A stretch of 64,000 nt of DNA from Clostridium sp. CS001 (GCF_020443565.1 NZ_JAIZZN010000003.1:62001-126000); one strand, 5' to 3'; counted from the first letter of the stretch, positions 9,002 to 18,316 are shown. Made by a program: numbers and translations. Notes: generated by a model not told the origin, from the sequence alone.

Positions 9002-10048
9002 ATGGAAATGGATGAAAGAAAGATTAAAATACTTCAGGCTATAGTTACAGATTATATAAATAATGGTGAGCCTGTGGGGTCCAGAACCATAGCTAAAAAG
9101 TATGATTTAGGTATTAGCTCTGCAACCATAAGAAATGAAATGTCAGACCTAGAAGAGATGGGATATATAGAACAATTGCACACCTCATCTGGGAGAAAAC
9201 CATCTGATAAGGGTTATAGGTTATATGTTGATAGACTTATGCAAATAACCAAGTTATCTAATGAAGAACAATATATGATTAAAAATCAGCTTATTAATGC
9301 TGCGTTGTATGAGGTTGACAAAATAGTTAAACAAGCAACCCAAATGCTTTCTGACCTTACAAATCTAACATCTATTGTTAAGGCGCCTTCAGTTCAAAAG
9401 AGTTGTGTAAAGTATGTTCAGCTAATGAGCTTAGATGCTTTAAGTGTTCTGTTCACAATTATTACTGATAGTGGTATTATCAAAAATAATGTAATTAAAA
9501 TCAGTAAACCTATTAGCAATGACACCATGGAAAAGCTTACTAACATAGTTAATTTCAGATTAGTAAGATTAACCATAGAGCAAATAAATTTAGAGGTCAT
9601 TAATAATTTAAAAGTTGATTTAGCGTCTTATCAAGAAATTTTCAATGGTATTATTCCAGCTTTATATGATAGTTTATCTGGTATTGAAACTTCAGAAGTT
9701 TATATTCAAGGTGCTACAAATATATTTAATTACCCAGAGTATAACAATATTGATAAGGCTCGCGAATTTTTAATTTTAGTAGACAATAAAGAAAGTATAA
9801 ATACATTACTTGAAGCTAAAGACATTACCGGCAATATTACAATAAAGATTGGTGGAGAAAATTTTGTTGAATGTGCTAGGGAGTGCAGTATTATAACTGC
9901 AGTTTATAGCGCATCTGGAATACCACTAGGGTCCATCGGTGTTATAGGCCCAACAAGAATACCTTATGGTAAAGTTATATCTGTATTAACTGAAATAGTT
10001 AAAGAATTAAATGATAATATAGCTCAAATCTATGATGATCATAGGTAA
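9002..10048 (+). CDS. hrcA: Heat-inducible transcription repressor HrcA
   Basis: HrcA represses class I heat-shock genes by binding CIRCE; GroEL is needed to keep it active in other Firmicutes. The N-terminal winged helix spans about residues 1-75 (DYINNGEPVGSRTIAKKYDLGISSATIRNEMSDLEEMGYIEQ). The GAF-like dimerisation region follows, ending with SGIPLGSIGVIGPTRIPYGKVI. Length 348 aa is normal. An in-frame upstream start at 8975 would lie inside CIRCE and lacks a ribosome site; ATG 9002, 5 bases after GAGGTG, is the better choice. It is the first gene of hrcA-grpE-dnaK-dnaJ. Confidence 0.97.
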   Translation: MEMDERKIKILQAIVTDYINNGEPVGSRTIAKKYDLGISSATIRNEMSDLEEMGYIEQLHTSSGRKPSDKGYRLYVDRLMQITKLSNEEQYMIKNQLINAALYEVDKIVKQATQMLSDLTNLTSIVKAPSVQKSCVKYVQLMSLDALSVLFTIITDSGIIKNNVIKISKPISNDTMEKLTNIVNFRLVRLTIEQINLEVINNLKVDLASYQEIFNGIIPALYDSLSGIETSEVYIQGATNIFNYPEYNNIDKAREFLILVDNKESINTLLEAKDITGNITIKIGGENFVECARECSIITAVYSASGIPLGSIGVIGPTRIPYGKVISVLTEIVKELNDNIAQIYDDHR

Positions 10049-10098
10049 AGCGCTATTTTTAAAAGCTTTACTTTGAGTTTGAAATGGAGGAATGATCA

Positions 10099-10797
10099 GT
10101 GCATACAAATAAAGTGCATAAAAGTAATAAAGAAATTTTAGAAGAAATTACAAAGATGTCAATGGAGGATGCGAGTCCACTTGATAAAGAGAATGAAATG
10201 GAAGAAATTCAAAGTGACGTTGATGGAACTAATTGTGTTAACGAGGAAACTTTAGAGCAAGCTAAAGCATCAGAGGAAGCAGAGTTAATAAATGAAGAGT
10301 CAAATGAAATTTTAGAAAGTGAAAGAGAAAAAGATATGAAGAAAAAAACAATTAAACTAGAAGAAGAAAATAAAAAGTTGCAAGATGAAATTGATATGTT
10401 TAAAGATAAACTTTTAAGAACAACTGCTGAATATGAGAATTTTAGAAGAAGAACAGCAAAAGAGAAAGAGGGCATATATGTTGATGCTTGTGCAGATGTT
10501 TTAAAGGAAGTTCTACCAGTCCTTGATAATTTAGAAAGGGCGATTTCTATTGATGGTTCTGGGGAAGAATTAAGAACTGGCGTGGAAATGACAGTAAGAC
10601 AGTTTAATGATGCCTTTACTAAATTAGGAATAGAGGAGTTGCCTTCAGAAGGTAATTTTGATCCAAATCTTCATAATGCAGTAATGCATATTCAAGATGA
10701 GGATTATGGAACAAATGAAATAGTGGAAGTATTCCAAAAGGGATACAAAAAAGCAAATAAAGTGCTTAGGCATAGTATGGTTAAGGTAGCAAATTAA
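10099..10797 (+). CDS. grpE: GrpE nucleotide exchange factor for DnaK
   Basis: GrpE drives ADP release from DnaK. The first ~75 residues are highly acidic and low in complexity. They are followed by a coiled coil (about 76-125, with DKLLRTTAEYENFRRRTAKEK, a core GrpE motif) and the C-terminal beta wing (LPSEGNFDPNLHNAVMHIQDEDYGTNEIVEVFQKGYK). Length 232 aa, slightly long because of the acidic head. The start is GTG at 10099, 8 bases after TGGAGG; the only ATG nearby is out of frame. It lies 50 bases after hrcA and 79 before dnaK. Confidence 0.97.
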   Translation: MHTNKVHKSNKEILEEITKMSMEDASPLDKENEMEEIQSDVDGTNCVNEETLEQAKASEEAELINEESNEILESEREKDMKKKTIKLEEENKKLQDEIDMFKDKLLRTTAEYENFRRRTAKEKEGIYVDACADVLKEVLPVLDNLERAISIDGSGEELRTGVEMTVRQFNDAFTKLGIEELPSEGNFDPNLHNAVMHIQDEDYGTNEIVEVFQKGYKKANKVLRHSMVKVAN

Positions 10798-10876
10798 AAT
10801 TTATAATATAAGAAATTCGAAAAACATAACAGTTATAATTGTTATAAATTAAAAGGAATATAGGGAGGAAATAATA

Positions 10877-12721
10877 ATGGGAAAAATTATAGGAATAGAC
10901 TTAGGTACAACAAATTCATGTGTAGCAGTAATGGAGGGTGGAGAACCCGTAATAATTTCTAATTCAGAAGGTGCAAGAACTACACCATCAGTAGTTTCAT
11001 TTCAAGCTAATGGAGAAAGATTAGTTGGCCAAGTTGCAAAGAGGCAAGCAATTACAAATCCGGACAGAACAATAATGTCAATCAAAAGAGAAATGGGTAG
11101 TGACCATAAGGTAACTGTAGATGGAAAATCACATACACCACAAGAAATTTCAGCATATGTACTTCAAAAAATTAAAGCTGATGCTGAGGCTTATTTAGGA
11201 GAAACAGTTACAGAAGCAGTAATAACTGTACCAGCTTATTTCAATGATAGCCAAAGACAAGCAACAAAAGATGCAGGTAAAATTGCTGGACTTGAAGTAA
11301 AAAGAATAATAAATGAACCAACAGCAGCAGCACTAGCTTATGGTTTAGATAAAATGGATGTTAACCAAAAAATATTAGTATACGATTTAGGTGGCGGTAC
11401 ATTTGACGTATCTATATTAGAACTTGGTGATGGATTATTCGAAGTTAAATCAACAAACGGAAATACTAAACTTGGTGGAGATGACTTTGACCAAAAAGTT
11501 GTAGATTTTATAGCAGAAACTTTTAAAGCAGATAATGGAATAGACTTAAGAACAGATAAAATGGCACTTCAAAGACTAAGAGAAGCTGCTGAAAAAGCAA
11601 AAATTGAATTATCATCATCAATGCAAACAGCTATAAATTTACCATTCATTACTGCAGATGCAACGGGCCCAAAACATGTAGATATGAACTTAACAAGAGC
11701 AAAATTTAATGAGTTAACTCATGATTTAGTTGATGCTACAATAGAACCAATGAAAAAAGCTCTTGCAGATGCTGGTTTATCACTTAGCGAGATAGATAAA
11801 GTTGTGCTTGTAGGTGGTTCAACAAGAACTCCAGCAGTTCAAGAAGTAGTAAAAAACTTTACTGGAAAAGAGCCTTCAAAGGGAGTAAATCCTGATGAGT
11901 GTGTTGCAATAGGTGCAGCAATCCAAGCTGGAGTATTAAGCGGAGAAGTTAAAGATATTTTACTTCTAGACGTAACACCACTTACACTTGGAATTGAAAC
12001 TTTAGGTGGGGTAGCTACTCCTTTAATTGAAAGAAATACTACAATTCCTGCTAAAAAGAGCCAAACATTCTCAACAGCAGCAGATGGTCAAACATCAGTT
12101 GAAATTAATATTGTTCAAGGTGAAAGACAAATGGCTGCAGGTAACAAGACATTAGGAAGATTTACTCTTTCAGGAATAGCAGCAGCACCAAGAGGAATAC
12201 CACAAATAGAAGTTACTTTTGATATAGATGCTAATGGTATAGTTAATGTATCAGCTAAAGATAAAGGAACAGGAAAAGAAGCTAAAATAACAATTACTGC
12301 ATCAACTAATTTAACTGATGCTGAAATTGATGCAGCAGTAAAAGAAGCAGAAAAATTTGCAGAAGAAGATAAAATTAGAAAAGAATCAGTTGAGGTTAAG
12401 AATGGTGCGGAACAATTATCATACCAAACTAAAAAAAGCTTAACTGAACTTGGAGAAAAGGTATCAGAGGAAGATAAGAAGGATATTGAAGCTAAATTAG
12501 AAGCTCTTGATAAAATTAAAGATGGAGAAGATACAGAAGCTATAAAGAAAGCTACTGAAGAATTAACTGAAGCTTTCTATGCTGTAACTACAAAAATATA
12601 CCAAGCAGAAGCAGCTCAGCAAGATCAAGGTGCAGAAGCTAACCCAAATAACATGGGTGAAAATGCTGCTCATGATGACAATGTAGTAGATGCTGATTTC
12701 AAGGTAGAAGATAAAGAATAA
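10877..12721 (+). CDS. dnaK: Chaperone DnaK (Hsp70)
   Basis: This is the ATP-dependent chaperone that binds exposed hydrophobic peptides, working with DnaJ and GrpE. The ATPase domain starts [18 protein letters not shown] and includes [14 protein letters not shown] and [13 protein letters not shown]. The linker and substrate domain begin around [20 protein letters not shown], and a C-terminal lid and acidic tail end in [11 protein letters not shown]. Length 614 aa is standard for Gram-positive DnaK, which lacks the extra insertion in the first lobe. GGGAGG precedes the start. Codon use is more regular (GCA, AGA, CCA) than in neighbours, as expected for a highly expressed gene. Confidence 0.99.
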   Translation: MGKIIGIDLGTTNSCVAVMEGGEPVIISNSEGARTTPSVVSFQANGERLVGQVAKRQAITNPDRTIMSIKREMGSDHKVTVDGKSHTPQEISAYVLQKIKADAEAYLGETVTEAVITVPAYFNDSQRQATKDAGKIAGLEVKRIINEPTAAALAYGLDKMDVNQKILVYDLGGGTFDVSILELGDGLFEVKSTNGNTKLGGDDFDQKVVDFIAETFKADNGIDLRTDKMALQRLREAAEKAKIELSSSMQTAINLPFITADATGPKHVDMNLTRAKFNELTHDLVDATIEPMKKALADAGLSLSEIDKVVLVGGSTRTPAVQEVVKNFTGKEPSKGVNPDECVAIGAAIQAGVLSGEVKDILLLDVTPLTLGIETLGGVATPLIERNTTIPAKKSQTFSTAADGQTSVEINIVQGERQMAAGNKTLGRFTLSGIAAAPRGIPQIEVTFDIDANGIVNVSAKDKGTGKEAKITITASTNLTDAEIDAAVKEAEKFAEEDKIRKESVEVKNGAEQLSYQTKKSLTELGEKVSEEDKKDIEAKLEALDKIKDGEDTEAIKKATEELTEAFYAVTTKIYQAEAAQQDQGAEANPNNMGENAAHDDNVVDADFKVEDKE

Positions 12722-12732
12722 ATAAAATTATT

Positions 12733-12770
12733 AAAATTAAGGGATGGGTATTTACCCTTCCCTTAATTTT
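12733..12770 (+). terminator. Long hairpin between dnaK and dnaJ
   Basis: AAAATTAAGGG (12733-12743) pairs with CCCTTAATTTT (12760-12770), and the inner ATGGGTA/TACCCTT continues the stem around a two-base loop with one mismatch. No U-run follows, so it may be a partial terminator, an mRNA-processing site or a stabiliser setting the dnaK:dnaJ ratio rather than a full stop. Confidence 0.6.
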
Positions 12771-12874
12771 AGGCACATGAAAATAAATAAATAAGTATTA
12801 TAGTTTGAGTTGAATTATTTTAAGTATTAGTTTATATTATACAAGTATATATATTTTAGGTGGTGGAAAACAGC

Positions 12875-13987
12875 ATGGCAAAAAGAGATTATTATGAAAT
12901 TCTTGGCATTGAAAGAAATGCTAGTGAGGAAGAAATTAAGAAGGCCTTTAAAAAGGCTGCATTAAAATATCATCCAGATAGAAATCCAGACAATAAGGAA
13001 GCAGAAGAAAAATTCAAAGAAATGAATGAGGCATATCAAGTATTATCTGATCCACAAAAAAAATCAAGATATGATCAATATGGCACAGCGGATGATAATG
13101 GAGCAGGCTTTGGTGGTGATTCAGGCTTTGGCGGTTTTGGAGACATATTTGGAGACATATTTGGAGGCGGTTTTTCTTCAAGAAATCAAAATGGACCAAG
13201 AAAAGGTGCGGATTTAGAATATAATCTAAATTTAAGCTTTGAAGAGGCTGTTTTTGGTGTAGAAAAAGAGATATCTATTACAAGAAATGAAAAATGTGAA
13301 AGCTGTAGCGGTAGTGGTGCCAAAGCTGGTACTTCAGCAAAAACTTGTGATAAGTGTGGTGGAAATGGACAAATAAAGGTTCAAAGAAACACTGCTTTTG
13401 GAAGCTTTGCTAGCATGAGTACCTGTGATAAGTGTGGTGGGAAGGGCAAGATAATTGCTGAACCATGTAAAACATGTCATGGATCAGGAAAAGAAAGAAA
13501 AAACAAAAAGATTACAATAAATGTTCCAGGTGGAGTTGATACTGGAAATGTTATGCCACTTAGGGGACAAGGTGAACCAGGAGAAAAGGGTGGTCCATCA
13601 GGAGATTTGTATATTAATATTAGAGTAGCTCCTCATAAAACATTTAAGAGGAATGGAATTGATATTCATATAGAAACACATATAAGCTTTGGATACGCAG
13701 CTCTAGGCACTGAAATTAAGGTAGCTACAGTAGATGGAGACGTTAAGTACAAAGTGCCTGCAGGAACGCAACCAGGTACAGTGTTTAGACTTAAGGGTAA
13801 GGGCATACCTAGAGTAAATGGACATGGAAGAGGAGATCAATACGTAAAAGTTATTGTTGACGTTCCAAAATCCTTAAATGATAAGCAAAAGGATGCGTTA
13901 AAGCATTTTATGGAAGCTAGTGGAGAAGTTATAGAAAGCTCTGAAGAAAATAAGAAATCTTTTGTAGATAAAATATTAGGTAAATAG
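12875..13987 (+). CDS. dnaJ: Chaperone DnaJ (Hsp40)
   Basis: DnaJ stimulates DnaK ATP hydrolysis and delivers substrates. The J-domain is at residues 1-70 ([28 protein letters not shown] within YHPDRNPD). A Gly/Phe-rich region follows ([21 protein letters not shown], about 77-97), then four zinc-binding CxxCxGxG repeats ([32 protein letters not shown]) and the C-terminal substrate domains. Length 370 aa. I chose ATG 12875 (AGGTGGTGG 8 bases upstream); an in-frame GTG at 12860 overlaps that site. The stop is followed by a good terminator that closes the heat-shock operon. Confidence 0.98.
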   Translation: MAKRDYYEILGIERNASEEEIKKAFKKAALKYHPDRNPDNKEAEEKFKEMNEAYQVLSDPQKKSRYDQYGTADDNGAGFGGDSGFGGFGDIFGDIFGGGFSSRNQNGPRKGADLEYNLNLSFEEAVFGVEKEISITRNEKCESCSGSGAKAGTSAKTCDKCGGNGQIKVQRNTAFGSFASMSTCDKCGGKGKIIAEPCKTCHGSGKERKNKKITINVPGGVDTGNVMPLRGQGEPGEKGGPSGDLYINIRVAPHKTFKRNGIDIHIETHISFGYAALGTEIKVATVDGDVKYKVPAGTQPGTVFRLKGKGIPRVNGHGRGDQYVKVIVDVPKSLNDKQKDALKHFMEASGEVIESSEENKKSFVDKILGK

Positions 13988-13991
13988 TAAT

Positions 13992-14023
13992 AAAAAACTT
14001 CGTTTAGTAAAACGGAGTTTTTT
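13992..14023 (+). terminator. Rho-independent terminator of the heat-shock operon
   Basis: AAAAAACTTCGTTT (13992-14005) pairs with AAAACGGAGTTTTTT (14009-14023), with a three-base loop and one G-U pair, four bases after the dnaJ stop. Confidence 0.88.
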
Positions 14024-14073
14024 ATTATAATATTGTGTTAGATTAATAGAAATGATACACTTATATAGAAAAT

Positions 14074-14117
14074 TTCATACTCTTTTGTGTATGAAGGATC
14101 AATGAACAATGATCATT
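14074..14117. repeat. Small hairpin and degenerate TGATCATT-type inverted repeat upstream of prmA
   Basis: TTCATAC (14074-14080) pairs with GTATGAA (14089-14095). Right after it, 14097-14117 holds GATCAATG and its inverted partner ATGATCATT around GAACA. A related ATTGATCATTA pair occurs at 17293-17325 upstream of the HIT gene. These look like remnants of short low-complexity intergenic repeats. No function can be assigned. Confidence 0.4.
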
Positions 14118-14124
14118 TTAAAAT

Positions 14125-14163
14125 TGACTTGTTAATATTGCAGCACCGCAGGTGATGATTTAA
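14125..14163 (-). repeat. Dispersed intergenic repeat, copy A
   Basis: On the minus strand these 39 bases begin TTAAATCATCACCTGCGGTG and end TATTAACAAGTCA. The 32-base core (14132-14163) recurs at 26375-26406 and 62266-62297. Copies A and C also share the flanking ACAAGTCA-type extension (11 bases). The core has TTAA at both ends and a short CACC-GCA-GGTG hairpin in the centre (written on the plus strand). It lies 64 bases before prmA. Confidence 0.8.
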
Positions 14164-14227
14164 TGTTCATAATAACAGCATAGTAAACAATTAATATATA
14201 AAGCAGATATAAATAGGGAGGAAAACA

Positions 14228-15163
14228 ATGGATAAAGATTGGATTGAAGTAACTATAATAACAAGCAGTGAGGCAGTTGAGGCTGTGTCAGGTATGCTAT
14301 ATAATACTGGCGTAAAAGGGGTTTCTATTTTAGATCCTTTAGATTTAATTTTTAGGCGTGACCACACCACAGATTGGGACTATTTTGATGAATCAATAAT
14401 AGATACAAATAGTGGAGTAGTAATTAAGGGATATTATAAAAAAGATGAAAAGTTTGAGAGTTATTTAGAAGAAATTAAAGCTGGAGTAAATAGACTTACG
14501 GAGTTTGGACTAGACAAGGGAGCTGGAACTGTAACTGCCAATAAGGTAAATGAAGAAGATTGGGAAAATAACTGGAAACAGTATTATAAACCAATAAAAG
14601 TAGGAGAAAAGATAGTTATAAAGCCTATATGGGAAGAGTACAATAAAAAGTCTGATGAAATAATCGTAGAACTAGACCCGGGCATGGCTTTTGGTACTGG
14701 AACTCATGAAACTACTAGAATGTGCATAAAAGCTCTTGAGAGGCACGTGAAAGCCGAGACAACAGTATTTGATATAGGAACAGGGTCGGGGATATTATCT
14801 ATCGCAGCGGCTAAATTAGGAGCTAAAAAAACCATAGGAGTTGACCTTGATCCTGTAGCTGTTGAATCTGCAAAGCAAAATGTTAGCTATAATGATTTAA
14901 ATAACATTGAAATACTATATGGTGACTTAATGGAAGTTGTTAAAGGGAAGGCTGATATTGTTATAGCTAACATAATGGCTGACATAATTATGTTTTTAAC
15001 TGAGCAAGTTAAAGGATTTATAGTAGAAGGCGGATATTTTATATCTTCAGGAATAATCTTAAGTAAAAAAGATGAGGTAATCAATAAGTTAACTCAGTGT
15101 GGATTTAAAATTGAAGAGATAAATATAGAAGGAGAATGGGTTTGTATAGTTGCAAAGTTATAA
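14228..15163 (+). CDS. prmA: Ribosomal protein L11 methyltransferase
   Basis: PrmA trimethylates ribosomal protein L11 using S-adenosylmethionine. The N-terminal substrate-binding domain (residues ~1-100) contains [34 protein letters not shown] linker ([31 protein letters not shown]) is characteristic of PrmA. The Rossmann methyltransferase domain has [19 protein letters not shown] (about 180-198), [10 protein letters not shown], and ANIMADIIM as the catalytic loop. [15 protein letters not shown] is a family signature. Length 311 aa is normal. GGGAGG precedes the ATG. rsmE follows 37 bases later, and prmA-rsmE-mtaB form one transcript. Confidence 0.97.
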   Translation: MDKDWIEVTIITSSEAVEAVSGMLYNTGVKGVSILDPLDLIFRRDHTTDWDYFDESIIDTNSGVVIKGYYKKDEKFESYLEEIKAGVNRLTEFGLDKGAGTVTANKVNEEDWENNWKQYYKPIKVGEKIVIKPIWEEYNKKSDEIIVELDPGMAFGTGTHETTRMCIKALERHVKAETTVFDIGTGSGILSIAAAKLGAKKTIGVDLDPVAVESAKQNVSYNDLNNIEILYGDLMEVVKGKADIVIANIMADIIMFLTEQVKGFIVEGGYFISSGIILSKKDEVINKLTQCGFKIEEINIEGEWVCIVAKL

Positions 15164-15200
15164 TATAGTAACTATATAAAAATTAAGGAGAGAATTAATA

Positions 15201-15953
15201 ATGCATAAATTTTTTGTTCCAAAACATAGCATAGTAGACAATATTGCCACTATAGATGGCGAAGATGTAAAACATATATACAAGGTATTAAGACTTAAAC
15301 TTAAGGATAAGGTTAGTATAAACAACTGTGAAGGTAAGGAATACTTAGGTGAAATCACTTTAATAGATAAAAGCTCAGTAACTGTAAATTTACTAGAGGA
15401 AAGCGCTATAAATAATGAAAGCCCTATAGAGGTACATTTATTTCAAGGTATGCCTAAATCAACAAAAATGGATTTAATAGTCCAAAAGAATACGGAACTT
15501 GGGGTTAAATCAATAACACCTATAATTACAGAGAGGGTAATAGTTAAAACTGAGCTAAAGGAATTTAAGAAGGTAGATAGATGGAATAGAATAGCGCTTG
15601 AAGCTTGTAAGCAAAGCAAAAGAAGCTTGGTACCAGAAATCAATGTTCCTATGGAGTTTGAAAAGTTATTAGAAGAATTAAAACATATGGATTTAGTTGT
15701 AGTTCCTTATGAAAATGAAGAGGGTTATGGTATAAGGAAACTAGTAGAAAATATAAAAAAAGATACTATTAGTAAGGTTGCTATTATTATAGGACCAGAA
15801 GGCGGGTTCGAAGAAAGTGAAATATTAAAACTTAAGGAAATTGGAGCCATGGTAGTCACATTAGGACCTAGAATTCTTAGAACTGAGACTGCAGGGTTTA
15901 CATGTTTAAGTTTAATAATGTATGAACTTGGAGATTTGGGGGGTGTTTTGTAA
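15201..15953 (+). CDS. rsmE: 16S rRNA (uracil-1498-N3)-methyltransferase
   Basis: RsmE methylates U1498 of 16S rRNA in the 30S subunit. It has a PUA-like N-terminal domain (residues 1-70, VDGEDVKHIYKVLRLKLKD-like) followed by a SPOUT methyltransferase fold with the knotted SAM site. The latter includes QKNTELGVKSITPIITERV, IIGPEGGFEESEI (about 197-209) and LGPRILRTETAGFTCLSLIMYEL at the C-terminus. Length 250 aa is standard. AGGAGAG precedes the ATG. The stop codon overlaps the mtaB start by one base (TAATG), indicating translational coupling. Confidence 0.97.
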   Translation: MHKFFVPKHSIVDNIATIDGEDVKHIYKVLRLKLKDKVSINNCEGKEYLGEITLIDKSSVTVNLLEESAINNESPIEVHLFQGMPKSTKMDLIVQKNTELGVKSITPIITERVIVKTELKEFKKVDRWNRIALEACKQSKRSLVPEINVPMEFEKLLEELKHMDLVVVPYENEEGYGIRKLVENIKKDTISKVAIIIGPEGGFEESEILKLKEIGAMVVTLGPRILRTETAGFTCLSLIMYELGDLGGVL

Positions 15954-17260
15954 TGAAAGTTGCTTTTGCCACCTTAGGTTGTAGAGTAAATCAGTATGAA
16001 TCAGAAGCAATGACAGAAAAATTTATTAGAGAAGGATATGAAATATCTGATTTTGATGGATTTTCAGATGTATATGTAATTAATACTTGCACAGTTACCA
16101 ATATGGGTGATAAAAAATCAAGACAGATGATAGGAAGAGCTAGAAGAAATAATGAGAATGCTATTATTGCTGTAGTGGGATGTTATGCACAAATAGCCAC
16201 ACAGGAAGTGTCCGATATCCAAGGGGTGGATGTAGTTTTAGGTAGTAGAAATAAAGGTGACATTGTTTATTGGGTAAACAGATCTCGTGAGGAGAAGAAA
16301 CAAGTTGTAGAAGTTAGTGATGTCCTAAAAAACAAGGTATTTGAGGATTTAAACATTAATGAATATCAAGATAGAACAAGAGCTTTTTTAAAGATTCAAG
16401 ATGGATGCAATAGATTTTGCTCTTATTGCTTAATACCATATGCAAGGGGAGCTGTATGTAGCAAAACACCTGAAAAAATAATATCAGAGGTTAAGGAACT
16501 CGCTGCAAATGGTTTTAAAGAAATACTTTTATCAGGGATACATATAGCATCCTTTGGGTTAGATTTAGAAGGGAACTGGGATTTAGTTAAAATTCTAGAG
16601 GAAGTGGATAAGGTGCCTGGCATTGAGAGGATAAGGATAGGGTCAATAGATCCAACCTTCTTTACAGAGGGCGTTATTGAAAAAATAATGTCACTTAAGA
16701 AGCTATGTCCTCATTTTCACCTTTCACTTCAAAGTGGATGTAATGAAACTCTTAAAAGAATGAATAGACGCTATACTGCGGAAGAATATAAAACAGTTGT
16801 AGATAATCTAAGGCAAAATATTAATGGAGTATCAATAACTACTGACATAATTGTAGGCTTCCCTGGGGAAACACAGGAAGAGTTTGATGAAACTTATGCT
16901 TTTTTAAAGGATATAGAATTATCAAAAATGCATATATTCAAGTATAGCCCAAGAAAAGGAACTAAAGCAGCGCAAATAAAAGAGCAGATCCAGGGAAACA
17001 TAAAAGAAGAAAGAAGTCACAAGCTAATTGAACTTAACAATACATTAGAAAAGAAGTATATGGACAGATTTACAAACAGCTGCATGAAAGTTCTTTATGA
17101 GCAAAAGGTAAGTGGTAGTGCTGATGAGTTCGAAGGGTATACGGACAATTATATAAAGGTTATTTCTAAGGCTACTAGGAATATAGAGGGTGAACTTCAT
17201 ATGACAAACCTTGTAAAATGTCAAGATAATCATATAATTGGAGAAGTCTCTAATATTTAG
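15953..17260 (+). CDS. mtaB: tRNA (t6A37) methylthiotransferase MtaB
   Basis: MtaB converts t6A to ms2t6A at position 37 of tRNAs reading ANN codons. The N-terminal UPF0004 domain supplies three cluster cysteines (LGCRVNQYESE, NTCTVTNMGDKKSRQ, VGCYAQ). The radical SAM domain has CNRFCSYC at about residues 152-159 with the family context DGCNRFCSYCLIPYARG. A TRAM-type RNA-binding domain closes the protein (about 370-435). Length 435 aa matches MtaB rather than MiaB by the overall N-terminal sequence. The start overlaps the rsmE stop. No terminator is evident before the HIT gene. Confidence 0.95.
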   Translation: MKVAFATLGCRVNQYESEAMTEKFIREGYEISDFDGFSDVYVINTCTVTNMGDKKSRQMIGRARRNNENAIIAVVGCYAQIATQEVSDIQGVDVVLGSRNKGDIVYWVNRSREEKKQVVEVSDVLKNKVFEDLNINEYQDRTRAFLKIQDGCNRFCSYCLIPYARGAVCSKTPEKIISEVKELAANGFKEILLSGIHIASFGLDLEGNWDLVKILEEVDKVPGIERIRIGSIDPTFFTEGVIEKIMSLKKLCPHFHLSLQSGCNETLKRMNRRYTAEEYKTVVDNLRQNINGVSITTDIIVGFPGETQEEFDETYAFLKDIELSKMHIFKYSPRKGTKAAQIKEQIQGNIKEERSHKLIELNNTLEKKYMDRFTNSCMKVLYEQKVSGSADEFEGYTDNYIKVISKATRNIEGELHMTNLVKCQDNHIIGEVSNI

Positions 17261-17292
17261 CAGGAAAATAAAATTACATGTGGAATAGTATA

Positions 17293-17325
17293 ATTGATCA
17301 TTAGTTATTTGTACATTGATCATTA
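17293..17325. repeat. Direct pair of ATTGATCATTA
   Basis: ATTGATCATTA occurs at 17293-17303 and again at 17315-17325, just before the ribosome binding site of the HIT gene. Each copy contains the palindrome TGATCA. The pair resembles the degenerate repeat at 14097-14117 and could be an operator or a decayed repeat. Confidence 0.45.
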
Positions 17326-17345
17326 ACATGATGGGAGGTGATTAT

Positions 17346-17696
17346 ATGGGTGAGGAAAATTGCATTTTTTGTAAGATTATAAAAAAACAAATTCCCTGTG
17401 AAGTGGTTTATGAAGATGATAAGGTTATAGGGTTTAAAGATATAAGTCCTCAGGCTCCTGTACATATTGTAATTATTCCAAAAGAGCACTTTGATGACTT
17501 AAATTGCGTAAAAGAAGAGCAAGCAGAAATATTAGGTCATATATTTATAGTTGCAAAGAAAATTGCGCAAACCCTAGGTGTTGCGCAAAGTGGATATAGA
17601 GTTATTACTAATTGTGGTGAGCAAGGTGGTCAAACTGTTGAGCATTTGCATTTTCATTTATTAGGGGGAAGAATGCTTCAGTGGCCTCCGGGATAA
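17346..17696 (+). CDS. HIT family nucleotide-binding protein (HINT/PKCI type)
   Basis: A histidine triad protein, probably a hydrolase of purine nucleoside phosphoramidates. Two zinc-coordinating cysteines start the protein (CIFCKIIKKQIPCEVVYEDD, residues about 5-8). The mid-region FKDISPQAPVHIVIIPKEHF and the C-terminal EHLHFHLLGGRMLQWPPG contain the catalytic HxHxH triad at about residues 100-104. Length 116 aa matches the bacterial HINT branch. ATG 17346 lies 5 bases after GGGAGGTG; earlier in-frame starts have no such site. It lies between mtaB and rpsU, a common clostridial arrangement. Confidence 0.95.
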   Translation: MGEENCIFCKIIKKQIPCEVVYEDDKVIGFKDISPQAPVHIVIIPKEHFDDLNCVKEEQAEILGHIFIVAKKIAQTLGVAQSGYRVITNCGEQGGQTVEHLHFHLLGGRMLQWPPG

Positions 17697-17764
17697 TGTG
17701 AACTGATTTTATGAAGGTAAGCGCTAAGTAATTAATTATATATAACAAAATAGCAATGAAAATC

Positions 17765-17794
17765 TTGACATTATGTAAAAATGTGTTGTATAAT
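17765..17794 (+). promoter_or_regulatory. Sigma-A-type promoter of rpsU
   Basis: TTGACA at 17765-17770 and TATAAT at 17789-17794 with an 18-base spacer; the start codon is about 75 bases downstream. Confidence 0.8.
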
Positions 17795-17870
17795 AAAAAC
17801 TGTGCTATTTAGCCCCGCATTGGCTACTTTTAATTTAAATTGAATTGAGCTAGCGGAGGGAGGGATAATG

Positions 17871-18047
17871 ATGTCAGAAATTAAGGTTGGACCAGATGAG
17901 ACAATTGAGAATGCTTTAAGAAGGTTTAAGAAAAAATGTGCAAGAAGTGGAGTGCTCGGAGAAGTAAGAAAAAGAGAGCACTATGAAAAACCAAGTGTTA
18001 AGAAAAAATTAAAATCAGAAGCTGCAAGAAAGAGAAAATTCAAATAG
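17871..18047 (+). CDS. rpsU: 30S ribosomal protein S21
   Basis: A 58-residue, very basic protein: [20 protein letters not shown] with the conserved [24 protein letters not shown] and a Lys/Arg tail. S21 helps the small subunit select translation start sites. The gene is short but unmistakable. Two ATG codons stand in tandem (17868 and 17871) after GGAGGGAGGG; I use the second because MSEIKVG is the usual N-terminus, and the first would only add one Met. Own promoter upstream. yqeY, which often follows rpsU, is absent; a gene-free stretch follows. Confidence 0.97.
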   Translation: MSEIKVGPDETIENALRRFKKKCARSGVLGEVRKREHYEKPSVKKKLKSEAARKRKFK

Positions 18048-18316
18048 AATTTTTGAAATAAGGTACTGCTTTTGTCCCTTAAAGAAAGATTATATGAAAA
18101 CTAGAAGTGCCATTGAAATATTGTAAAATACCTTCCTCAGCGGTTACTGAAGTATAAATTTCAGGTTTAATCAGGGAGACAATGGTAGAGTTGGGAACTA
18201 ATAGCATGAAGCACGTGGGAAAAGTTATGTTTACCTTTTGCATTATTGCTTAAGTTTATATGCAAGGCATATGGTAAGCTTGTTAGTCAAATACTAAAAT
18301 AATATTTGAATAAATA
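18048..18316 (+). ncRNA. Gene-free, hairpin-rich stretch between rpsU and yqfC: possible structured RNA
   Basis: There is no open frame with a ribosome site here. Several stems can be drawn. GGTACT (18062-18067) pairs with AGTGCC (18106-18111). GGTTACTGAA (18142-18151) pairs with TTCAG (18160-18164) plus TAATC (18168-18172). GCTTA (18248-18252) pairs with TAAGC (18275-18279) around ATATGC/GCATAT (18258-18263 and 18267-18272). A strong terminator follows at 18317. I saw no promoter of its own, so it is either the 3' region of the rpsU mRNA or a processed RNA. It fits no riboswitch consensus I know. The local base composition is less AT-rich than typical spacers here. Confidence 0.35.

Noticed and set aside
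13014-13217. Overlapping short frames on both strands in dnaJ
   Set aside because: They come from the repetitive Gly/Phe coding region of dnaJ and have no independent support.
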